DNA of 64,000 nt from Kalaharituber pfeilii (taxonomy: Eukaryota; Ascomycota; Pezizomycetes; Pezizales; Pezizaceae), in assembly GCA_015179045.1 (NCBI GenBank), contig WHUZ01000033.1, positions 553,199 to 617,198 of the forward strand, given 5' to 3'. Position numbers and translations under genes: made by a program. The notes beneath the pieces are model-generated. The model was not told the origin of the DNA, ran no database searches, and saw only the letters and a program-made list of their open reading frames with translations. Numbering within the stretch: the first letter of the stretch is position 1; every line of letters begins with the position of its first letter. This document shows, one piece after another, positions 31,227 to 39,097 of the stretch.

Positions 31227-32049
31227 TAGTTGGCTAGCAATATCCGCTAGTCCTCTGTGCAATTCATAACTGCGATTATCATATATGACCATCCTATCGC
31301 ATATATGTACTCAGTACATATTTGGCTGTGTACTGCTCTCATACAAGTATTGTGCGCTCTACTCAGCACTTGCACTAGGTGAGCCTTAATATCTAATAGA
31401 TATTTGTAAACTCCGTTCAGCAATGTGCTGAGTTGGCTTGCCTTCAAGGTCACAGGTCACCATAATCATAGTAGGTAGAGTGTCAGTGAGCGTTGCATGT
31501 ATAAGATATACAAGTATAATAGCAATAGGTATCACAATCAGTAACTCTATACTTACTACTCTATTATTTTCATGTCCAGATAGCAAACCTATAACTTCAT
31601 TACGTAGTTCACAATTATGGCAGAGAGTAATGTCTAGATAATCTCACAAAAATGCAAGATTGGCAGAAAAAAATATGCAGTATTAGAATTTATAACTTAA
31701 ACAAGTAATTTTCAAAAATAGCTAGGTAATGCCCGCAGGTGGCTTGAAACTAGGGCACAGACTATGTCCTGGTGATTACCACTTGTCCCTACTTGTCTAG
31801 CGTTAGGAAAAATGCATGGGCATTGTGGGGGCTACCGTTGCAAAAAAATCTTTCTGCCCTATGCGTTGCCATACTACTGGCAGATCAAGTGAAAGCACTC
31901 TCAGACAAGCGGAGGCTACCGGTATTTTGGGGCAATTCCATGGCCAGCTCGGACTCAAGCTGAGGCCCAGGCTGAGACCAGGCGATCATAAGTGGGAAAA
32001 ACGGCCAGTGTGCGTACAGGCAGAAAGTGCCTGTCCCGAGAGGTTTTGT

Positions 32050-32935
32050 GTAAGATGTCCCATAACCTAGCGCCGGCAACTTCTTCCTCGTTGCACTTCT
32101 GAGATTCCATCCCCAGGTCAAACCCAAGCATGCTTTTTACTTTTTTCTAGCATTATCCATTAACAAAATATGTCACCTCCGCGGGCTGCAGGACCATACC
32201 ACGCTCATGAGCTTGTTTAACCCCTTCATATTTATTGTAATCCAATGCAGTCCATCTCGTTACACACAAACTTTCCAATTTCTGAGGTCCAGAAGCCACT
32301 TTTGGGAACACCGATTCTACCACTTGGTCGCGACGCCGCAACCGAGGGGTACCCCGCATCGAAAATTACATCAACGTGAAGCTCGGGACCGCCTGAGCAA
32401 GTATTTCGGCCTTTTCCACGGAATTGAGCCACAGCGTTTGGCAGAGGTGGGAGAGCAGTGGACGTGATCAGAATCCATTGTTCTACTCCTTCTTTACGCC
32501 AAGTATATTAAAGCAGCACAGGAGACACTGCTACAAAGAAATATAACGCGCCGTTTGTAACCGAGAGCCGCACTAACGGGACGCTTGCAAGCACCAAACA
32601 ACACGCTGCCTTAACGACCAGAGGCTAACATTGACTACAGGAGTTTGGCAGCAGAAGAATTATGGGACAAGATAAAGGAAAGGGAAAGAAAGAGGCAGGC
32701 AGATTGATACCTAGAATGGAAAGCGAAGGGAATGTGGGCTGTTTCGCCCAGTAAAGGAGTTGGAAAAGAGGTTTGCAGTAATCACTGGAGGCAGGCAATT
32801 CGATGTGGAAGGGCCACAGAGTGGTGCCAATTCACAGGATACCAGACTGCAAAGGTGGAGGACGCCCTCCAGCAGGCTGTAAGGAATGCAGCAGCCCTCT
32901 TGACTGCAAAGGGGGCAGTAGGAGTACATGAAGTA
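32050..32935. other. no recognised gene; duplicate of 61540-61795 to about 32320
   Basis: The left part is shared with the NLR3 downstream region. A 68-codon minus-strand frame there (VTRWTALDYNKYEGVK) is interrupted by a stop in the paralog, so it is not supported. From 32330 to 32935 there are short Lys/Glu-rich frames without a recognisable domain. Confidence 0.5.
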
Positions 32936-33059
32936 CTAGCAGTAACCCGCCTCCCGACCGGGAGGCGAACTACAGCGAGGGGTAGAACATTACACTGTAT
33001 TTGCACACAATGACCCGCCTTCAGACTGTGAGGCGGTTCTCAGTATCGGTTACTGTGAA

Positions 33060-33290
33060 CTGACCTGCGCTTAGTGTAGCGGTTAACCTCTTGGTTAACT
33101 TAGCGACATACTGAGTGTAGAATTGAGGGTCTGAGTTCAATCCCTTCGGGAGGCGAATGATGGAAGAGGGTTGTCCGGCACCTTCGGGTGGTCTGTGATT
33201 CCCCGGTTTCGCAAACATATCTGGTAGGCTGCATTGGTAGCTGAGGATCCCTGTTGCGAAACCGGCGTAAGTTGTTTTACTTTTCACATA
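33060..33290 (+). other. tRNA-like promoter segment and 12-bp inverted repeat
   Basis: TTAGTGTAGCGGTTA (33071-33085) matches an RNA polymerase III box A and GAGTTCAATCC (33133-33143) a box B, at tRNA-like spacing, as in tRNA-derived SINE heads. The body holds a perfect inverted repeat CCGGTTTCGCAA (33203-33214) and TTGCGAAACCGG (33254-33265). It does not fold as a complete tRNA by eye. It lies inside the Helitron 3' region. Confidence 0.5.
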
Positions 33291-33367
33291 TGATTTTTTT
33301 TATTTTTACATATGGTTTACCGTGTATGCGGCCTATGTGGTTTATTCTGATTTTTATTATGGAGTTA

Positions 33368-33840
33368 ATAGAACTTCAGTATAGACAATGTTTTCTGTAG
33401 TTTCCGGACCATTTTCTGGCCATAAAACTGCTAAATTATTGACATCTGTTACACGTGATTAGTGCAACATACAACTGCCCATGTGTGAATGCGGACATCC
33501 TTAAGTCTACCCCGACAACCTGTAATGACTGGCCTTGGCTTCTATTGACAGTGAGTGCAAAGCACAGCCGAACTGGAAATTGCTTTCTTGTAAGAATAAA
33601 TGGAAGTTCACCCTCTGTTGTAGATAGCTTAATACGTGGTATAAGGCAGCGTTGACCTTCAAAATCACTAGTCAGAATTTGAGCCTCAATGCAACAATGT
33701 CCTAATTGTGTAATAGTTAAGCGTGTACCATTGCATAAACCATGTTTAGGGTCTAAGTTTCGCAATAAGATAATAGGTGCTCCTATCTTAAGATGTAGCT
33801 GTGATGGTGGTAATTCAGCAGGATTTAAACTTTGCAGATA
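33368..33840 (-). pseudogene. Helitron PIF1-like helicase, C-terminal fragment
   Basis: Minus-strand reading gives LPPSQLHLKIGAPIILLRNL, DPKHGLCNGTRLTITQLG, IPRIKLS, LPFILTRKQFPVRLCFA and LTVNRSQGQSLQVVGVDL, then HGQLYVAL. These are the signature C-terminal helicase motifs of Helitron Rep-Hel proteins (the NRSQGQ motif V/VI region), which unwind DNA during rolling-circle transposition. A one-base insertion right after LYVAL shifts the frame; the remaining residues (SRVTDVNNLAVL) continue in the next frame to about 33370. The Rep nuclease domain and helicase motifs I-IV are missing. Non-functional. Confidence 0.9.
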
Positions 33841-34086
33841 CTCCTCTGTAGGCTCTCATTTGTTGTCGTATGCCCGCCTCGGTGACGATTTCGTCCTGGT
33901 ATTGAAGGGCGGTGCCGACCTTCGCAGCCTTGTCTGCTTTGGTGTTGCCTGAGATGCCGACGTGTGCTTTGATCCAAAGGATGGCCAGGTCGTGATCTCC
34001 GTTTGCGGTTCTGGCTTCCCATTTCTCCCTGACCGCTTGTGCTGAACCGTCGGGGGTTGGGTCCCCTCTGGCTATGCTTTGCAGCA
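33841..34086 (-). pseudogene. LINE-A ORF2, RNase H part (distal half of a split copy)
   Basis: Encodes LQSIARGDPTPDGSAQ and LAILWIKAHVGISGNTKADK, the segment following the RNase H TDSRTAIA motif. That upstream part lies at 35026-35430; the two halves are separated by the + strand insertions 34087-35021. Confidence 0.85.
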
Positions 34087-34311
34087 CCTGGAGACACCTA
34101 CGGAGACCGGGAAAGTTAGGCTCGGAGGAAGATGGTTAAACACAAGCGTATATGAGACAGACAGGGGAAGGAAGAAGTAGACAGGTCAATTCGGGGTTCC
34201 CAGCTACCCGCATCACGAAGGACAAGCGGGAAATACATGTATTTAGTGATTAGTTAGTCTTTTCTTTTTGTTAAACCTATACCTCGCCATAGCCCATAGG
34301 GCGGCACGCAT
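34087..34311 (+). mobile_element. ORF1-only derivative fused to LINE-A ORF2
   Basis: Ends of ORF1 (KVRLGGRWL, YETDRGRK-like), the CCCGC/GCGGG hairpin with AAATACATGTATTT (34202-34240) and the first part of the LINE-A hairpin up to GGGCGGCACGC. It then passes without poly(A) directly into LINE-A ORF2 sequence at 34312. Confidence 0.85.
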
Positions 34312-34861
34312 CTCCAGACTCCAGAAGATAGCCAACGGCGACCCAAACGTAGAAGGCACATCCATGGAAGTCAGAAGACAGTGGGAGCAACGCGTCAATC
34401 GGGGAGACCAAGACATCGCCGTGCTATGGGTCAAGGGACACAAAGGGGTAGAAGGAAACACCAGGGCGGACAAGGCGGCCAAGATAGGCACGGCAATACA
34501 ATACGAGGACGACACCGTCACAGAAGCGGGAATAAGACAGGAAGCTAAAAGCCTCAGGGCCGAAGAACGGAATCGCCTCCACCTCTCCTACCGACCCCTC
34601 CAAAGCATAGACAACCGCAGGAGAATCGCAACCCTGGCCGGAATCCTAGGAAACAAGGGGCTCAAAGAGTGGAGATACACCATAGGAAAGGCTGACTCTC
34701 CAGAGTGCAGATGGTGCGGGAGAGCCCCTGAGAACCTAACACACATAACCAACGACTGTCAGACATGGAAGAAAAAGATAAAAGACGGAGCGAATGGACT
34801 AAGGCACCCGGACAAAGACACCAACTTGGCGGAAATCTTGGAATGGGCAGGGGAGGAGTAG
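34312..34861 (+). CDS. LINE-A ORF2 C-terminus (partial)
   Basis: About 183 open codons: the end of RNase H (IAVLWVKGHKGVEGNTRADK) and the CRWCGRAPENLTHITNDC Cys/His motif, ending LEWAGEE. It is roughly 85-90% identical by eye to the same part of the 21361-23379 protein. It lacks a start codon of its own; expression would need the upstream fused sequence. Confidence 0.85.
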
Positions 34862-34978
34862 GACTTTTTTACCTTTCTTATATTTTCTCTACTAGTCTAT
34901 AGTTATGTACCTAAACATCGCCATAGCCCTTAGGGCGGCATGCGATCAATGAAATAAAAAAAAAAAAAAAAAAAAAAA
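34312..34978 (+). mobile_element. LINE-A element, 5'-truncated in RNase H
   Basis: ORF2 from the RNase H domain (RLQKIANGDPNVEG) to its stop at 34861, a 50-bp 3' UTR, the LINE-A hairpin with ATCGC/GCGAT base and TTA loop, and poly(A). There is no CCCGC/GCGGG hairpin, unlike the ORF1-only elements. Confidence 0.9.
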
Positions 34979-35021
34979 TTGGGCGGCACGCGAGTAATGA
35001 AATAAAAAAAAAAAAAAAAAA
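34979..35021 (+). mobile_element. LINE-A tail retroposon truncated at the hairpin loop
   Basis: Begins GGGCGGCACGCGAGTAATG and ends in poly(A), inserted at the poly(A)-TT junction of the preceding element, with AAAAAAATT on both sides. Confidence 0.8.
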
Positions 35022-35025
35022 TTGG

Positions 35026-35430
35026 CTATTGCTGTCCTGGAGTCCGTGAGTATCAGAAGTTCCCGGGGGTGTCCATCGCGTGGCTTATAGCTATCAGCTC
35101 GCAGTCATTCACCGTGCTCCTATGTCCGAGGTAGAAGGAGGAGTCTGTGTCTGTGTTCTGTTGTACTACCCCTGCACCTGTGATGCCGTCCATGCGGCTG
35201 CCGTCTGTGTATATGCTAATCCAGCCTTCGTCCTCTTCTCTGCCAATTATGTTTTCCCATTCATTTGACGTCAGATCGCGTGGGTGGAAAGAGTAGATGT
35301 GTATGGGAAGGGATCTCGGTGGATGAGTGACCCTCTCAGGTATTGTGTGTCTGGCTGAGGTTTCCGGAAAGGTTCACGTTCGAAGCGTAGAGTGCGGGCT
35401 TCTACCCTGTGCTGCTCACCAGCCACAAAT
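35026..35430 (-). pseudogene. LINE-A ORF2, RNase H part (proximal half of a split copy)
   Basis: Encodes IYTDGSRMDGITGAGV, TVNDCELIAI and, after a one-base frameshift, TDSRTAIA, the three acidic motifs of RNase H. It continues at 34086 after the nested insertions. At 35431 it abuts the GGCC array of a hAT-B element. Confidence 0.88.
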
Positions 35431-35502
35431 GTAGAATTTCACGGTTCAGGCCCGTCCAGGCCTCCAGTTGGCCTGGCCTGGCCTGGCCTGTTGGATTCAT
35501 TG
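35431..35502. mobile_element. hAT-B right end, remnant
   Basis: GGCCTG array and right TIR CCTGTTGGATTCATTG followed by CCTGCAAT, as at 9527. The left part is replaced by LINE-A sequence. Confidence 0.8.
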
Positions 35503-36001
35503 CCTGCAATACCTGTCAAATTCAGCTTATTCTTGCTCATCTCACGCCATCGAGTGGGCCCTACCATACCTGTCAAATTCAGTTGATTCTACCTCACCTT
35601 GTTCTGCCACATCTATCAAATTCAGCTCATTCCGCATCTTCTCGTGCCTCGGCTCAGGCATGCCGTACATCTCAAATTCAGCTCACTCTACCGAATCCCA
35701 TCTTGTGCCTCGGGCATGCCATACGTCTCAAATTCAGCTCATTCTACCTCATCTCACGCCGGCAGGTTGGGGCTGCCATATCTATCAAATTCAGCTCATC
35801 CTACCTCATCCCATCTCGTACCTCGGGCATCTCATACTCATCTCATATTTCCCCCGTAGGCTCGGGCCGGCCATACCTGTCAAATTCAGCTCATTCTACC
35901 GCATCTCGCACCGTCAGCCCCGGTGGGCCATATGTGTCAAACTCAGCTCATTCTACCGCATCTTGCACCGTTAGGATGGGCTAGCTATATGTGTCAAATT
36001 C
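35503..36001 (+). repeat. ~57-bp minisatellite, interrupted by solo LTR
   Basis: About nine sense units closely matching 244-680 and 9528-9830. The array resumes at 36842. Confidence 0.9.
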
Positions 36002-36841
36002 TGTAATAATCCAACCCGGACCCCTCGCCCAAGGCCCTTCAGCTCCGGTCCTATACTGGCAATCAACATACTATATGCCAGTACTCGTACACGTGCAGCT
36101 GACCCTGACCCCTCGCAACTCGTTATACTCCTTCTAGCACTCCGATATATATCTCTGCACCTGTGAGCTCGCTTAAGCAACATGGCCGCGGTCATTGCTT
36201 AACAACCCGAACCCGAAGAACCTGCCAGAATCTGCTAGAAGAACCCGGATCCCCAGAACCTGCCGGAAAGCCTTGGAACCTGCCGGAAAGTCGTGGAACC
36301 TGCCGGAAAGCCGTAGAATCTGCCGGAAAGCCCTAGAACCTGCTGGAAGACTCCGGAATCCACCAGCGACAGGCATCGCCGAGCTCATTCCCGGATATTC
36401 TTGACGCTTCTACCCGCTTCCAGTCATTTCCTTGGCCATCCATGTACTTCCAGTCATTTCCTTGGTTTTCCATGTACTTCCAGTCGTTTCCTCGGTTTTC
36501 CATGTACTTCGTTTGTTTGTTTGCTCGTTTGCTTATTTGCTTGGATTTGCCACCGAGGGTTTTCTTAAAGAGGCCCTCCCCCATCCTCCCTCTTGCTTCT
36601 CCACACAACAACTTGTATTCTACCCAAGTTGTGTATTTAGCTTTTCAATACATCTACCTCTCGATATCACATAGCTCCGACCGCCTCTGCCTCTGCCTCT
36701 GCTTCTGCCTCTGCTGTGAAATCGCCCCGGCGCCTGCCGCCCGCCCCGTACCCGGATCCTGTACCCTGGACCCCCTGAGACCCGAATCCCGACTCCGACC
36801 CGACCCCGACTCGCCAACCCGACCCGGACCGATTCATTACA
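36002..36841 (+). mobile_element. solo LTR (840 bp)
   Basis: Starts TGTAATAATCC and ends GATTCATTACA, so the ends are TGTAAT/ATTACA, and it is flanked by a perfect 5-bp duplication AATTC (35997-36001 and 36842-36846). TG...CA ends with a 5-bp duplication are typical of LTR retrotransposons. No internal coding region remains. It contains an expanded GAACCTGCCGGAAAGCC minisatellite (36240-36350), a ~33-bp tandem repeat and a CCTCTG microsatellite. Confidence 0.85.
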
Positions 36842-37120
36842 AATTCAGCTCATTCTGCATCATCTCGTGCCGACAGCCCCAGGCCTGCAATTCGTATGAA
36901 ATCCAACTCATTCTGGCTCATCTCACGCCGTCGAATAGGGCCTGCCAAACCTGTCAAGTCCAGCTCATTCTGCAGCATCTCGTGCCGGCAGGTTGGGCCC
37001 GCCATAGCTGTCAAATTCAGCTCATTGTGGCTGGTCTCGCGCTGTCAGGTCAGGCCGGCTATACGTGCCAAATTCAGCTTATTCTGCCTCATCTCGTGGG
37101 CCAGTCCATACCTGTCAACT
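36842..37120 (+). repeat. ~57-bp minisatellite
   Basis: Five units between the solo LTR and an ORF1-only insertion. The array resumes at 37570-37760. Confidence 0.9.
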
Positions 37121-37376
37121 CGGCATCGTGATACACGGTATCGCACTGAGGAAAGACCTGGGAAAGGTCAAACAGTGGTTGGAAGCTGCGAATAAGGAGT
37201 TAGGGAAGATAAGGGGGATTCGCTGGCTTAGGAAGAGGGACGTGTTGGAGGAGGAAGGCAAGAAAACCAGCTCGGTGGTGATTTACCTGGGAAAAGAGAT
37301 GGATGTCGAGAAGGTGAGGCTAAGTGGACGATGGCACAAGTCGGTCCGGTATGAGTCGGAGAGGGGACGGAAGTAG
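37121..37376 (+). CDS. LINE ORF1 C-terminal module (partial)
   Basis: GIVIHGIALRKDLGKVKQWL, IRGIRWLRKRD, KKTSSVVIYLGKEMD, VRLSGRWHKSVRYE and stop after ERGRK. Same module and same stop position as at 27315 and 52914. Starts at the truncation point, without its own start codon. Confidence 0.8.
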
Positions 37377-37569
37377 GAGATACCGGGCGCCACCCGCATC
37401 ATGGAGGAGTTCGCGGGCAATACATGTAGGTAGTTAGGTAGTTGGTTGAGAGTAGTTAGTTTGGGGTTGTTGACTTCTTCGTTTCTTTCTCTCTTTTAAT
37501 AAAGACCTCGCCATAGCCCTTCGGGCGGTCTGCGAGTATTGATATAAAAAAAAATAAAAAAAAATAAAA
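37121..37569 (+). mobile_element. ORF1-only LINE-A derivative, 5'-truncated
   Basis: ORF1 C-terminal module, CCCGC/GCGGG hairpin (37390-37412), LINE-A hairpin with TTC loop (37505-37530) and poly(A), flanked by perfect 13-bp duplications ATACCTGTCAACT (37108-37120 and 37570-37582). Confidence 0.92.
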
Positions 37570-37856
37570 ATACCTGTCAACTTTCTCACACCGTCGAGTT
37601 GGGCCTTGCATGCCTGTCAAATTCAGCTCACTCCATCTCATCTCACGGCGGTAGGTGGGGCCTGCTATACCTGTAAAATTGAGCTCATTCTTCCTCACCT
37701 AAGGCCGTGGGGCCGGACCTGCCATATCTATTAAATTTAATGCTGGCGAGAGAGACCTGTTATGCTTTTTAAGTTAAACTCAGGTTACAGGACTACTTGG
37801 CACTTCAGCCCTTCAGCTTATGCGCAAGCTATATCAAATGCGACTGGGTAACCAGC
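37570..37856 (+). repeat. 57-bp units and module edge
   Basis: Three units, then the ~165-bp conserved edge ending at AGTACTTACGACGAGTGG (37857-37887), which here joins the NLR2 upstream region. Confidence 0.8.
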
Positions 37857-37887
37857 AGTACTTACGACGAGTGGCCGGGATTCCTGT

Positions 37888-38941
37888 GGCTACATAGTAC
37901 TTGTGCTGAGGCAGTGTTCCGAGGTAGACCAGTGCAGTTCATGAATAAACCAGTCTATACTAGTATAGGAATTAGTCTGTTCGCGAATAGAGTAGTTGGT
38001 TCGCGAACCGGCAAATGTTCCCCTGGACTTCTCACTACCCTTCTGCGGATTTGTTATTGTTTTACGTCCCGACGGTTGGATCTGTTATTGTTTTACGTCC
38101 CCGGCGGTCACAGAGACCGGTACGGCGCAGCCAGAATGCCCCCACAAGGCACACACCCCGCATTCCGCCAACGATGCCATCCGACGCTGGTGCCTTCCCA
38201 ACCCGTTACGTTGCCGTCCTACTGTAGTCAGCGTCTGGTTGCGAGACTAGTCCTACTGGTTTACCATCCACGCACATCGAGCGTCCCTCTGCGCTGCCTG
38301 GCCTGGTAGAGAAGTCACCCATGTCCGCACAGCTCGACTGAAACCCCCACTCATGCATCCGGCATTCCGCTGCGCCTTGTTCCAGCCAGGTCCTGTTTTG
38401 CTTCTTTTATCGACCCTCCGCATGGACTAATTGTGCCAGTGAGAGCGGCTGTGGAGCGGCTGTGGAATTGCACACCGCAGGATTTCCTATTGCGGAATGT
38501 GCACCCGATGCCACATGACGTGTTGGTCGGTTGAGAAATCGATTACCGCAAGGCACACAAGGCACACACACTGCATTTCCGCCCTCCAACTCCCAACCTG
38601 TTACAGTACGTTGCCGTTTGCAACATCCACCCACATGCAGGGTCTCTCTGCAGTGCCTGGCGGAGAGGTCACTCATGGGTCGCCACAGGCCAGCTGAAAC
38701 CCCTACTCATGCATCTGCTTTCCACGCATTCTGCTGCACCCTGTTCCAACCGGGTCCTGCTTCGCTGCCTTCTCCTCTGCATGCATGAAATGTGTCACTA
38801 GGAGCGGCCACATCGCAGGACACTCCTATGCGGAATGCGTACCTGATGCCGCATGATGTGTTGGCCAATTTATTACATGACAGTGGCATTGCCGACGATT
38901 TCCTCACAAGAGATGTCTCCATACCAACGTGAACTCTGGCG

Positions 38942-38977
<36 letters not shown>

Positions 38978-39097
38978 TATACATATATATAATTATCATT
39001 GCTCGCGTGCCGCCCACTCTGGTGGTAAAAATCTCCGGAGCATTCTGCTAAAGTCTTTTTCCGCATTTCCTCCTCCATTAATTTACCTACCGCTTCG
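37888..39097 (+). promoter_or_regulatory. NLR2 upstream region
   Basis: Contains the conserved module with two TTCGCGAA palindromes (about 37981 and 38000), the direct repeat TGTTATTGTTTTACGTCCC (38050-38105) and AAGGCACACA motifs. It is shared with NLR3 and in part with NLR1, so it plausibly holds the promoter; no TATA box or start site can be fixed. A LINE-A tail (38945-39015) sits about 80 bp before the start codon. Confidence 0.5.
38945..39015 (-). mobile_element. LINE-A tail retroposon truncated at the hairpin loop
   Basis: Sense sequence begins GGGCGGCACGCGAGC, flanked by ACTCTGGCGGTA (38933-38944) and ACTCTGGTGGTA (39016-39027). Same insertion as 13842-13898; absent at NLR3. Confidence 0.9.

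Larger units (their letters stand above)
30011..32049. mobile_element. MULE-like element with long terminal inverted repeats
   Basis: Inverted arms of about 210-240 bp (30011-30230 and 31835-32049) starting ACAAAACCTCTCGGGACAGG. It is flanked by GTGTAAGAT on both sides; because the TIR end overlaps the repeat, the duplication is 7-9 bp. The uninterrupted target is at about 61521-61535. Long TIRs with a 9-bp duplication fit Mutator-like elements. No transposase is seen, and the interior is A/T-rich with LINE tails inserted, so it is non-autonomous. Confidence 0.75.
32936..33840 (-). mobile_element. Helitron 3' end with helicase remnant
   Basis: Read on the minus strand, it ends in a perfect 9-bp-stem hairpin (CGCCTCCCG/CGGGAGGCG, 32948-32967), then 11 bases, then CTAG at 32936-32939, immediately followed by T. 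Hairpin, CTRR end and insertion before T are the diagnostic Helitron 3' terminus. Upstream lies the C-terminal part of a PIF1-type helicase. The 5' side is lost at 33841, where a LINE-A fragment begins. A second, imperfect hairpin (CCGCCT...AGGCGG, about 33013-33035) sits 50 bp inside. Confidence 0.88.

Noticed and set aside
32153..32359. 68-residue minus-strand ORF (VTRWTALDYNKYEGVK)
   Set aside because: The paralog at 61640-61790 has a stop in the same frame and no homologous domain is recognisable; kept only as unexplained conserved sequence.
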